NCBI GenBank assembly: GCA_009733775.1
Contig: WOGZ01000099.1
Span: forward strand, 42,798-106,797
DNA length: 64,000 nucleotides
Direction: 5' to 3'
Source: Alectoria sarmentosa
Taxonomy: Eukaryota; Ascomycota; Lecanoromycetes; Lecanorales; Parmeliaceae
A program made the position numbers and the translations under genes. The stretch's first letter is position 1; each line of letters opens with the position of its first letter. Below the pieces are notes generated by a model that saw only the letters and a list, made by a program, of their open reading frames with translations, was not told where the DNA came from and did no database searches. This document shows positions 46,629-57,884 of the stretch, piece after piece.

Positions 46629-48476
46629 ATGGAACAGTCTACCGCCCAGCCCGTCGATGTGGAAAAACACGCTCAAGTGTCTCTTATCTCCCCAATGAGC
46701 ATCTCACTCGACAAGCGCACTGTCTCATCCGAATCCTCTGTCACCCGTTCTGTGCGTGTGCAATCTAAAATCGCACAATGGAACACGAAAATTGAGAGCC
46801 TAGCTGGTCTCGAGGCTCGCGGCATCGCACGAGTGCCTCCGAATGAGCGGCATCAAGCCTCAGTCGTAGGTTATGCGCAGATGGTATTTCTCTGGTTCAG
46901 CTCAAATGTGACGGCGACCAACCTTGGTGTGGGTCTGCTTGGACCCTTGCTATTTAATTTGGGCTTCACCGACAGCGTGATGATGGCTACCTTCGGTTGC
47001 TTGCTGGGTTCAGTGGTGACAGCCTACATGAGCATATGGAGTGCGCAAAGTGGAAACCGTACAATGGTATGCAACTACCCATTGACTTAAGACTTTCCAG
47101 TCTTCGAGAGCTGTACAAATCAAGTTGAGGTTATGAAGATGCTGGGGATCGTCAGATAACCGTCTCCGCATCCTAGATCGTGGCCCACTATTTTATGGGC
47201 TACTGGCCTGCGAAGCTGATATCTTTCCTCAATTTGATAACCATAGTCGGCTATGGTACCATCAGCTGCATCATCGCTGGGCAGATTTTATCAGCGGTCA
47301 GCGGAGGACGTATGACTATTGTTGTTGGTATCGTAATCACTGCGCTCATAACCTGGCTCGTCGCAGTGTTTGGAATGACCGTGTTCCAGACGTATGAAAG
47401 GTAGACTTTTCTGTCGATATCTTGTCCATGTTTCTAACGCTAATGGCGAGCAGATGGGCCTGGATCCCGCAAGTAATCGTCCTTCTCGTGCTCGCAGGTG
47501 TCGCTGGCGAACATTTCGATACGTCATCACAGTCTACTGGTGGAAGTGGTGCTGTGACAGCTGGTCGTCTCTCATTTTTCTCTCTCAGTCTCTCCAATGC
47601 AGCTACCTGGGCTGGTTGCGGAAGCGACTTCTACGTTTATGTCAGTTCATTTTTTGAGAACCCTCCATCCTAATCCTCTGTTCTTTCCACTCTTTCTACG
47701 ATCAGAGAAGGTCTAATACCATTTTTATACCGCCTTCGTTGACCATCAAAGTTATACAGTATCCAGAGACCACCTCCAAACGCCTGGCTTTCCTCATGAC
47801 CTTGATTGGATTATGGACCTCGATCACCTTCGTGTACATCATTGGAATTGGACTAGCCACCGGAACCGCCGTGACACCGTCTTGGTCCACTGCCTATGAT
47901 GTCTCTTCCGGAGCCCTGATACTCGAAGGGTACAGCGCCGTGGGAGGCTTCGGCAAATTCTGCGGTGTAGTCGTCGCGTTGGGTGTCATCGCCAACAACG
48001 TACCGGGCACTTATGCTGGAGCACTCGACTGCCAAGTCATGGGCCGCTACGGCAAAATGGTGCCACGCTATCTGTGGGTCTGTGCCGTCGTCCTCGTCTA
48101 CTTTGTCTGCGCCATTGCTGGTCGGGACCAACTTGTCGTCATCTTCCAGAATTTCCTCGCACTCATGGGATATTGGATTGTAATCTTTGTCTCTATAGTA
48201 TTGGAGGAGCACCTGATTTTTCGCCGGAACCGGGGTTTCGATTGGTCTGCGTGGGAAAACAAAAATTACCTTCCAGCTGGCGCGGCGGCCTTGACGGCTT
48301 TCTTCATCGGATGGGCAGGTGCCATCATCGGCATGTCTCAGGCTTGGTATATTGGCCCGGTTGCAAAAATGGTTGATGGTATTGGAGCTGATATTGGGAT
48401 CTGGCTGGGCATGGGTTTTGCGCTCCTTACGTTTCCGGCACTCAGATACCTGGAGTTGAAGCAACTCGGTAGATAG
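46629..48476 (+). CDS. NCS1-family purine/cytosine permease (Fcy2-like), 521 aa
   Basis: Exons 46629-47066, 47177-47400, 47454-47640 and 47760-48476; introns of 110, 53 and 119 bases with matching phases. The cytosolic N-terminus ends in GIARVPPNERHQ, followed by the membrane core: FLWFSSNVTATNLGVGLLG, MIVAHYFMGYWPAKLI, SNAATWAGCGSDFYVY, NVPGTYAGALDCQVMGRY. These are the substrate-path helices of the Fcy2/FcyB purine-cytosine transporters rather than the uracil/allantoin (Fur) branch. About 12 membrane segments fit. It should take up adenine, guanine, hypoxanthine or cytosine with protons at the plasma membrane. It lies divergently beside the DHA2 pump. Confidence 0.9.
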
Positions 48477-49862
48477 AAGGAAGGAGTAGGACATGGATAG
48501 ATGCTCGACAACTGCAGGTGGGAGGTTCGATGTACTCTCGGTCGCACAGCCAAAGTGTCATCCAGATACAAAATGGTGCAGGCTTCCGGGTGCTTCATCC
48601 GAAAGTTCTGGGCGGCTTGTTTTCCGGGACAAAAAGGCGAGGCCTATAATATTTCCTCATCGCTGGAAAGCGGGGGCCACGGTCTTTGAATCTCACATGA
48701 AGATTATTGCGGGTTCCCAAAATCCAATCACGAATCCGGCGTCCCCACTTTCCGGGTGTCCAAGCGGGCCGTTATCACTGGCTTCAATTACGAAACATAC
48801 CCCCGTGTTTTCGACCGTACGTTGTCCCTCTACATTAATGTGACCAGACAATTTGCATATTCTTATCTTGTTGGCGGCATGAGTTGAAGATGCAGAGACT
48901 TATGTTCAGTCAGTCTCGAGGGTAAATTCGGCCTCTCAGCAAGATCAAGGTGTGCTATAATGCTATGATGCCATGATGTCATGCCTTCATGCCTTCCTGA
49001 GTGATATGATTGGAAAGGGCTGCAGATAGCTCGGCTATCCTCGGGCTGTTAGCCTCCCTGCATTGGGTAAGTAAGCACCGCTCTCTGCTCCGTCCATACA
49101 TTTCTTGCCTATCATCGGAACCTTAGTAATCTTCTCAGCCTACTACAAGACAGTGGCACTGCCCTAGGAAATGTGTTTCATCCTTATACCAAGGCATGTT
49201 ATTATGCGCCTCGCGTTGATGAACAGCCAACGGGCAACAGCACAGGTATCTTGGAATGTTTCAACGCCTTTATGCACATCATAGCCACTACAACGTATGC
49301 ACGTCAATCCCATATATTTCATAGGCATAGCTGCACTCTGACATAATTGTATACTTCATAGGCGAGAGATAACCCACCCTCAGCAAAATTTTCTCTTGGT
49401 TTTGCGCGAATTCGTCCGACCCATCCATTCACAATTCCCAGTGTCGGAGCTGAATCCCAAACGGGGCTGAGTGTCTACCCAGTGACAGCGTTACACTTGG
49501 GCGAGCAATATCTGGGCACGTTTGTGCACTCCCTCCCCCCTCAACCCTAAGATTTCCTAGAGCTCAACGATTTCATTTCAGGTCCGTCTCCCTGATCAGC
49601 AAGAAGATTCTGCAAGTGGCTTCGCTTTTCGGTGTACCGATACTTGAACATGAAGGTACCTCCAGGCAACGAGCGTTGCTGCGATTGGTCTGTCCTCTCT
49701 CATTGGGGGAGGGCTATGCCAAAAAGTTCTTCCTAGCCCCGACAAAGGAATTCCACAATTTCTGTTGATGTAACTATCATCTTCTCTGTTCACAAAGGTT
49801 TTATATCGAAATACAGTTCTCATCGAGGTTTGTAACGCGTTCGAAGACAAAGGAAAGCAACA
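48477..49862. other. Intergenic, no supported gene
   Basis: About 1.4 kb. Short frames follow the permease on the plus strand (to 48843) without domains. A short imperfect ATGATGCC-type repeat lies at about 48960-49000. Confidence 0.45.
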
Positions 49863-51377
49863 ATGGTAATGACTACGGCGCCGGGAGAAACACGTCAGCC
49901 AAAACCGGGGAATGAACCGAGTGATACCAATCCTCTTTATCCAGCCATTCTAGCGACAGTCATACTCTGCAGTATCTTGACGACAATCTTCACTGCTGCC
50001 AGATTAGTCACAAAGCGGTTGATCTCGAACTACGATCTCGAAGACTGTGAGTGCCGAATGACTTCCCCAAGCACCCGCCAAGCCGTTGACATGATCCGTT
50101 CAGATTTTCTGATGGTGGCTTGGGTAAGCACCCGCTTCTACAAAAAAGAAAGACTTCCTACAAAGAAAAGCTCGGCCAATGTGAGATAGGTATTTAGTAT
50201 AGGTTTGGACTTCAGCCTCCTTGCGGCAGGACAGGCTGGACTTGGCCGTCACGTTTGGAATCTCCGAGAAACCCAGTTTGTCATACTGGACCAAGTGCGT
50301 CGGATCCTCAGCTTCCAAATCTTATGCTCACTTCAAAGTCCAATTCTGATTTTATACAGTATTCCTGGGCTCTTGAGATACTATACATTCCAGCAGTGTG
50401 GCTAGCAAAAGCTTCTTTACTCTTCCAGCTGATACGCATCTTCACACCCATGAAGTCTGGATCTGTCTATTGGGCCTGTCATACTCTGGTCTGGGGTAAC
50501 CTGGCTTTTTATGTCTCGATTTTCTTCTCAGTCATCTTCAAGTGCCACCCGGTGTGGGGCGTCTGGAACCCTTCCTACGGGGACCATTGCATCAACAGGA
50601 ACATTGTATTGGTCACCTCTAGCGCCGTCAACATTTTCTCAGATCTCCTGAACCTACTGCTTCCTATGTGGGCTACGTGGCACCTGCAGATGGCTCCGAA
50701 AAGGAAAGCTGGCATCATTGCTATTTTCGCTACCGCTTTACTGTGAGCCCCTCCCCTAAATTCCCTTTCTCTGCCTTTCCTAGTGCTGCTGGTGCAGTCG
50801 GCATGACGAGACTGATCACTTCTCTGCAATAGCGCCTTCGTTTCAAGCATCTGCCACCTCATCTACAGTATACGAACCTTCTCAAGCCCCGAAGTCTCCT
50901 ACCTCGTCGCCCAAACTGCGCTCTGGGGGTATGTTATTCCCCATATCAATCATTCCTCTGACAGGCTCCCCGTGCTCATGCACCCAATTCTTGATTCTTA
51001 GGCTTGCAGAGGTCGCAACCATCATCCTCTGCACCTGCTTCCCCATAATGCCCCGTTGCCTGGCCCTCCTCAAGGACCACTACTCCACGTACAACTCCAA
51101 ATTCAACTCTTCGCCACCGCCGATAGACAAAACAAGGCACCTGAAGATTACCAAAGTCGGAAATGCGCAGAGTTCAATGGGTATCAGCAATAGTGGCACA
51201 CAAGAGGAGGATGCGGCGTGGCAAAAAAGTCTGTATGAGCATTTGGGGGAGGATGGAATTGAAGATGGTGAGAGGAAGGATGTGGTGAGGGATATGGGTT
51301 CGTTGAGGAAGGTGGATATTGAGTTGGCGTCGTGGGATCAGCTGAATGCGAAGAGTAGGGTCGCGTCGATGGTTTGA
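49863..51377 (+). CDS. Rhodopsin-domain (PTH11/SAT4-like) integral membrane protein, 387 aa
   Basis: Six exons: 49863-50046, 50104-50123, 50190-50294, 50360-50742, 50833-50928 and 51002-51377; the second is a micro-exon of 20 bases. All phases agree. Splicing gives LEDYFLMVAWVFSIGLDFSL, the conserved junction of helices 2 and 3 in this fungal family. Seven membrane helices can be placed, with EILYIPAVWLAKASLLFQLI and FSVIFKCHPVWGVWN (the Cys-containing loop) among them. The cytosolic tail is polar and acidic, ending near AKSRVASMV. Related proteins include PTH11-type candidate receptors, but this one has no CFEM domain. Ligand and G-protein coupling are unknown. Confidence 0.85.
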
Positions 51378-53597
51378 GGGGGGAGTGAACCAGAGCGGAG
51401 GTGTCTTGTTATATCTTGAGTCTGGGGGAGTAGAGCTACTGGGTAGCGGCTATGTTGTTGGTTTTTGGATAGGGGAGAGCGTGGTCCGTTGGTGCACAAA
51501 GGTTCAGATCTTTTAACGATTGAAATGATGACGATTTTCCACTGAGCCTGCGATTATAATGTCAGACCATCATGACAGTATTGGGCTCATAGTCACTTCT
51601 TCACCCGCCACCTGCGGTGGATGTTTCGCCGCGTCAGCATCGTCACCGTTCCCAAAGCCCCGGCACTAATGACTCCCATAACGCATACCCCGACCTTCCT
51701 GCCTCCACCGTTGACTGTCGCCACAGTGCCTCCGCTTGAGCTACCGCTTCCAGTTGCACTGGCCGCGCAGCCAACAGTGCCGTTTCGAGTTCTTTTGCCG
51801 GGTGTGCCACCGTACTGGTCGACGCGGTGGTCGTGCAGGGTTATGATGTTGTTCATGCGGCGATGGTGGATGCGGTTGTTATTACGATTGAAGGGGCTGT
51901 AAATGTGGATTCTGTGGGGCTGGGTGAGATGCAGAAGACTTCGAATTAGTTCTCCACGCTAAGTTGGAGGAGAAGGTGTAGTGAGAGTTTGGGGCTGGGA
52001 ATGTGGAAGGGGGGCTTGGATCCATGGCTCTGCGTCGCCGTGGCTGTGTGCGGGCTGAGTTATTGGTCCTCATATCCTGGTCATTGCGCTGTGTTTTTTT
52101 ACACAATTCTCATCTTCTCTGTGCCAATTGTCGCGCCGGTGATGGATATCTTGGGGAAGATCTCTACGATGGGGACTTGGTGGTGAGTGAGCGAGGAGCC
52201 GGCGCGCCCGGGCACCCGATTTTGTATCCGTTTCCAAAGGACTGGTTCCTTAATCGCTTTGAGGTTTCGTATAAGCGCAAGCCTTTGGAGTATGTCCGTA
52301 TCGACGCGCAGGAAGACAGGTCTTTTAGCGATATGAGGAAGATTGCGCAAGCCCCTTGATGATATCTCGACTTTTTGGCATCAAAGATAATCTTCGAATG
52401 ATTCCAAACCCTCGCCAATCTTTTGGTATGAGTGGAAGCCTTCGCAGGATCTCAGGATGGCTGTCATGAAGGCAAGGTTTCGAAGGTACCGAGATTGGAG
52501 AAAGTGGAGGATGAAGAGGGATGAAGCGATGGAGACGATGATATCTTTATTGGTTTCAAGAGTACCAAGTCTCGCCTTACTGGTGTCAAAGACGACGGTG
52601 CGCTTGATAAAAAATTAGTTCTTCAAAGCAGGGTGGTATTCTACCAATCAGACCTAAAATGCGAATCCGAATGACTTAGTATAGGGTAATCGTATCCGCG
52701 AGACCAATCTTTCTTGTACGGCTCGAAACTCGAGCTTTTTCGATTTGATCTATCTCCATCCCACAGCTTAGAAGTGTGTCACAAATGCTGATTTCCGCGT
52801 TTCCACAGCTGCAAAGCTGCACAAAGAGTCCTGGCTCGATGTTAACCTATACCTTGCACTGGTCATCAAAGAAATGGTTCATGAGCACCGAACATTCTCG
52901 TGGCCAGACGTACCCAGGTAATTGATTTCAATAGAGCGATCTATGACAACAACACTGATGGGTTGCTGAAGCTCATGTCTGCTCAACGTTGTGACTGGGC
53001 TTGAAGAGCAGGGGAAACATGATTGAGATGGGGTACAACGTTTTAAAGCTATCGAGAAAACTAACGAGCCTGCTGCTCAAACGTAGAATCGCTGATGTTG
53101 ACCGCAAACCCATTCTTCATACGTTGGTAACCACGAGCCCGTCCTTCAACAGCGACGAAAATCTCCAAAGGACAAATTGCTAGAAGCCACAGCAACACAT
53201 AGCCTCAGGCTCATCCTTCAAACCTCCCAAGTTCCTTCATACCGCACTTTCAGCTGATAACCAGAAACCCTCCAATTGGAACAGTTTCTATCATCACTCA
53301 TGCCACATCATCAGTCATCTCCATCAGCCATAGCCCTCGGCAGTGGCCTTTCTCGATCCACCACTCCTCCTGAGATGATAGTTAGCAGCGCTGACAAGAG
53401 ACAACTTTCTTCGAGGCTTACTATCTGCCTTCTCTCAACATCGCAATATCTCCCATGGATCTTCTCCAGCCGAGGCTCCCTTGAAGGAAAGTCCTCTCCA
53501 TCGGCCTACATATATTTGCTCCGTCCTGAATGAAGTGTTAGCGTCGTCGTCAGAAGAAAACATTCTTCAGCTTACTATCTGCCGTCCGTCAAACCCC
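51378..53597. other. Long intergenic stretch, no supported gene
   Basis: About 2.2 kb. A minus-strand frame at 51593-51856 contains a Gly/Ser-rich part and one hydrophobic segment, and plus-strand frames at 51989-52359 overlap in two phases; neither has a family match or a coherent exon model. Nothing else is seen. Confidence 0.4.
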
Positions 53598-54279
53598 CTA
53601 TGCAAAAGCTGCAACTCGTAAAGCGGCTTCGTAGCTCGTCGTCTTTGACATGGGAGCACACTGCTTGTCAGTCATCTTGTCACAAGTGTCAGATACCACC
53701 TTCCTCCAGGTATCTTGCCGTAGTTGCTGGCTAGATGTTGTCTTGATTGCCTTCCTTCGGTCTGGGCCTTGGATACTGGTGGCTGAGGTTTTGCGCTTGC
53801 CGAGTGTCGGATTGTATGTGTGAGTTGGTGTCTCCATTTGGGGCTCCCTCCGCTCAGTCAAGATCGTCTTCACTTCTTTCAGCACCTCGATGTAGTATAG
53901 GTGTTTTTCGGTTGAGATTTTGGAGAGGTCGTCGGTCGATTTTCGGGACATCCAGTGGCAATATTCGCTCCGTTCAGCAATGAGGCGATCGAGGAGATCT
54001 AGCATGGTTGATGGCACTTTGTCTGTTTTGCGTGCCAGCTCGATGGTGTTGTTGACGATGATGTCGTATTTGGGATAGTCTTTGGACATTGTTAGCTTTT
54101 CGTTCCACGTCGCTGCGTGATTTGACTTGCTCACCTTTGCCTTGCTCGGGAGATAAGGTGATGTAAGATGGAAGGCTCTCACTGCACGGGTAGATTGACT
54201 CAACAAGCCAGGTCGTGAACTTGTTGTTGTCTACCTTCAGCTGCTTATACAGCTGCTGAAGTATCCACTCTGCAGGCAT
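53598..54279 (-). CDS. Short DUF6604 domain protein, 208 aa
   Basis: Exons 54279-54135 and 54079-53598 join through a 55-base intron (GTGAGC donor, GCTAAC branch, CCAAAG acceptor). The N-terminus MPAEWILQQLYKQLKVDNNK and FTTWLVES match the start of DUF6604, where a YxxYKxDTxxxATWL helix is typical. After the intron come YPKYDIIVNNTIELARK, VPSTMLDLLDRLIAERSEYCHW and KHLYYIEVLKEVKTIL, also in family order. Most DUF6604 proteins run to many hundreds of residues; this one stops after the domain and a basic tail with KRKTSATSIQ. It is either a short member or a shortened copy. Function unknown. Confidence 0.65.
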
Positions 54280-55094
54280 TGTCTCTCCATACACTCCTGT
54301 CAGATCATCCCTCTTCGTATCCTCTCGCTTCCGAACTCTCCAACTACCCGACAAGTCCTTCATCTCTCCGCTCAGCTTCGACATCACAATTTTCACTCCG
54401 GTATCCCTCGTCTCGATTCTCTCCTTCGACGCTCTCCGCTCTCGCCCACTCCCCAATGTCGCTCTCTCCTTTGTCTGTTCCTCCTTCCGTCTCCAGATGT
54501 CGGAAGATGACAACTGACTTGCTGTGATGGTAAGCATGATGGCGACGTTGTGAATGAAGATGTGTGGGATACAAAGACTGATGATGAAGCCTACTGTCGA
54601 GTCTGCAGGAACCAAATGCTACGGCGACAACAATAATGCAGTCTAGCTCAGATCAACGTCAAGCAAATTGAGTAATGAAAGGATGCATATAATTTGAAGA
54701 CTGTGGTGATGGTGGTCTTTCAAGAAAAGAGATTGTTTCTGGGGCTTTTATATGCAGAAGGACCCGTGCAGGAGATGGAGTGAGTCACGCTGCCCAGTTC
54801 AAGTCGCTCACATCCTAGCTACAGAATTTGAAATACTTCCCGCTTGACCCATGATTGAGCTGGGCATAAATGCTGTGCCTTCGGAATGAGTAGGAAAGCG
54901 CCAAACTAAAAAAAAGGGGGCAAAATTTCGAATTCTTGGCACACAGAAAGCGCAAGAAGTGAGGTCGCTTCTTCCGCCAAGTTTTTGAGACAGAACTTAA
55001 TAAATGTCAAACAAATGCTGCTGTAACACAGTCTATAGATTCTCTTTGACGTTGGTCTCCTCGTGGAAAGTAGAAAGAGAAACAGACACCATGT

Positions 55095-55272
55095 GCTCAG
55101 ATGTGGGGAAACGTGCTCAAATCCCGTTACGGAGCGTCGAAAAGTTTGGGATAGGCCGCTGCTTCCCCTGAACAACATGTGGACAACATGTTTTCAGATG
55201 TGGGAAAACGTGCTCAAATGCCGTTACGGAGCGCCTGAAAATTGGAATAGGCCGTTGCTTCCCCTGAGTCAC
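55095..55272. repeat. Tandem duplication, period 97 bp, two copies
   Basis: The block from CAGATGTGGGGAAACG at 55098 recurs at 55195 with about 10 differences over 78 bases; both copies end GCTTCCCCTGA or GTTGCTTCCCCTGA. The differences are not only C-to-T changes. Confidence 0.75.
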
Positions 55273-55457
55273 GCCAGACAATACCTCACCTTAGCCCCTC
55301 ACTTTCGGATTCCCAACGGATCTCGTGGAACCTTCTAGAAACGTCCATTTGATGGGCGGATCCGTCCTCGAAATGTCGCCCGCACTTTCCTCTCGAAGGC
55401 CAGAGAAACGCGAGGGTCGACTTTTTTGCTCGAATTTTCTCCCTCGCAGAAGTTGTC

Positions 55458-55505
55458 GTCATGTATTCGCCTCAGGTTGCGGTCATGAATTCGTCTCAGG
55501 GTGCG
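55458..55505. repeat. Tandem duplication, 24-bp unit, two copies
   Basis: GTCATGTATTCGCCTCAGG... (55458-55481) is followed directly by GTCATGAATTCGTCTCAGG... (55482-55505) with three differences. Confidence 0.8.
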
Positions 55506-55842
55506 AGAATAGAGCGAGCTGGTCCAGCGCAGGGTGTAGGATGTCAATGGGCCTCCGTGACCCTCGCCAGAGTATGATATCCAAATCCAGGATAGCGGAT
55601 GTATGACTTACAATCGCAGACGTCAAAGTCCAATTCTATGACCTCAAGCGAGTTTAAACTGGTCACAGATTCCCAGCCGATTCGGCCAAGTCACTTCACC
55701 GGCACATTTGGACTCTTGTCTATTTATATGTAGAACTCTCCTCGCGTAAACAAAACAGTCATCCGAAATGTAGGTTGCGTAAGCCTGTTACGCTGAGTGA
55801 CAAATTGGTGACCTGAAGGGGATTATATCGGAAGGAGAAGAA

Positions 55843-56812
55843 TCAAATCGGAAGAGGAAGTGAAGAGAGGGAGAACATGATGGGATCTTGATCTTGAAAA
55901 AGAGCGTGGGAAGATATTAGAATATAGAGCTTTTGAATTCCAGATACTGCTCTTGGCCTCCTGTAGTGTTCTATCAACTGCATTAAAAATTTAGCCATAT
56001 CAGTTGAAAGTTCATCATTACTGGAAACCCTCAAACCTTTAACAAAAAGAATATCACTGCTATCGATGCCTGGAGTGACTTTGTACACTAACGCCTTGTC
56101 TGTTACCTCATCGTAGAATGATGAATCCTTTGTCGAGAGCATACTCGCGCCAGCATAGTGTGCGAAGACTCGTGCCAAGTTCCGATTGGAAACACGGGCC
56201 TTCAACTTTTCTGCAATCTGCTTCCTCAATTTTAGGCATTCGGCAACAGCGGTGCGCATCAGCGTGACTTTCTGATTGTGTTCATGAAACAGATCCTGGT
56301 GAGTCGAGCATGGAAAGAAGCTCGCGGTTCAAACTTCATGATAATCAGGCTCCCCAAGCTCACGACTTACGGAGTCCACCGCTGAGAGTCTGTCCGATAT
56401 CTCCTTGGAAAAATCATCAACCAGTTTGGCCGCCAGCTCTGCCGTTGTCAAATCATTGCTATAAGATGAGCTTCTCCAACGCTCGTCCTCACAACAGTCG
56501 TGAGCAATCCAAAGGTTTCATTTTCTCTCTCTAGAGAAGTACTCTCGTGGCATCGACTGCTGGAGCAGTGACACCAAAACCGTGTTTGTATTGTCACGTT
56601 CGTTCTTCTAATCAGGTGCGTTCTCATCTTTCTCCCTCCCAGGGCGTTCATGCTGGGCTTTGGCAGCTCTCGCAATCGCGCCAGTCTTCCCAAGGATGTC
56701 AATGAAAAGGGTGGACAGCATCACCGCTTCCAGAAAATTCCCTCCTGAGCCATCTTTGCAAACAACACCAGCACTACTGAGAATTGTTTTAGAATGACGG
56801 CTAATGCAGATT
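55843..56812 (-). pseudogene. Decayed gene of unknown family with in-frame stops
   Basis: A downstream exon, 56295-55843, is preceded by a clear intron (56370-56296, donor GTAAGT, acceptor CACCAG). The upstream exon reads SNDLTTAELAAKLVDDFSKE and continues ISDRLSAVDS in a frame open from about 56812. That upstream frame is broken by TAG at 56608-56610 and TGA at 56518-56520, with plausible protein on both sides (GKTGAIARAAKAQ; NTVLVSLLQQSMPRE). The 3' exon encodes RTAVAECLKLRKQIAEKLK and FLMQLIEHYRRPRAVSG. I do not recognise the family. Two further introns could explain the stops, but I found no usable donor before the first one, so decay is preferred. It lies about 1.1 kb from AT-rich block 2. 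Confidence 0.5.
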
Positions 56813-57219
56813 CACTCTATAGCCAGGGAAGGTACTTTATCAGATATTTGTTGTTGCGACTATTATCCAACCTCAAGCTTTCAATAGACCTTCGCCTAGA
56901 GCGTGTTGTTATAATTCCCGCGGCTGAAAGAATTCGAGAAGATGTGAGTACTTGAAAGGGGTTTTGAGACCGTAGCGGTTTCACGGACTCCGTGACCATT
57001 AAGACTGACTACTGTCTATAACACTCGTAAGCTCGACGACGGAGAAGACCCGGGTTTTCCTTTCCATCCAACATGCTTTCAGATATTCAAAAGAGTCTTC
57101 ATGCTGTACCTAGGTAACGTTGACGTGCAGGGTCTCTGGGAATGGCGTCGGGTTGGTCCCCTATATAAGCTGAAGTCTCGGCTGATTGAAAACCTCTTCT
57201 AGCGTGGTTGTTCATTTAA

Positions 57220-57665
57220 GGAAGTTGTCGAATATCCTCGCGACTTTGCTGTAAGGGTGGCGACGAGCAATGGCGGCGACACGAACAGGGTTTTGAGTAT
57301 CTTGTCGCCAATCCCATAAAAACCCCTGACCTCTATGCCTCGCTCAAAAGGGTTGAAACTACATCTGCGTCGTATGCGGTGTGGGACCGAGTAGCCGAGA
57401 AATTAGGGAACTCTAGCGGAGATATTTTTACGACAATGTCGATGGAGATAATCAGTATGGTGGTTGAGTATCTGTCCTCTAAGGATATCGCGGATCTTAG
57501 ACTTACAACGCGAGCTGTCCGACAGCTCCCGGATATACTATTTCGAAGACTGCTGCTGGAAAACATGCCGTAGATGTGGGAAGCCGAGGATGTGCCGATT
57601 GGATGTTCAATGGTACAATCTCAATTGTACCGTCAAGTTCGGATGAGTGGACTTGAAAGGTCTTA
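57220..57665 (+). pseudogene. F-box protein pseudogene, Trp-to-TAG stop
   Basis: An open frame from 57220 encodes CKGGDEQWRRHEQGFEYLVA and NPIKTPDLYASLKRVETT, then the F-box-like segment TTMSMEIISMVVEYLSSKDI followed by ADLRLTTRAVRQLPDILFR. It ends at TAG 57571-57573 in ENMP-stop-MWEAED. In relatives this position is Trp (DMPWLWEA), so TGG has become TAG. The frame continues about 30 codons afterwards. No ATG opens the frame and the 3' part expected for the family is missing. It sits some 300 bases from AT-rich block 2. Confidence 0.65.
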
Positions 57666-57884
57666 GGAATCGTGTAAGGATTTGAAATGATGTAAAGAAG
57701 ATAGCTAGCAAAAATGAAAAGCATAGAAGGAGCGAGAGGGAGATTGATGGAACTAAAACAAAGCAAGGCGTGACTTAGCCAACAAGAGCATTCGCGGCCC
57801 GTAATGAAAGACGAATAAAACATCGTTACAGAGGTCTGGAAAATCATTTATAATAAAGTACTGTATCTTTGCAAAAGCGAGGTT

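Larger units (their letters stand above)
54280..55842. other. Intergenic with tandem duplications
   Basis: No supported gene. Two small tandem repeats are listed separately (55095-55272 and 55458-55505). A plus-strand frame of 91 codons crosses the first repeat and simply repeats the same peptide, so it is probably not coding. Confidence 0.45.

Noticed and set aside
51593..51856. Small one-helix membrane protein on the minus strand
   Set aside because: Single short frame with Gly/Ser-rich sequence and no homologous motif or coherent upstream exon.
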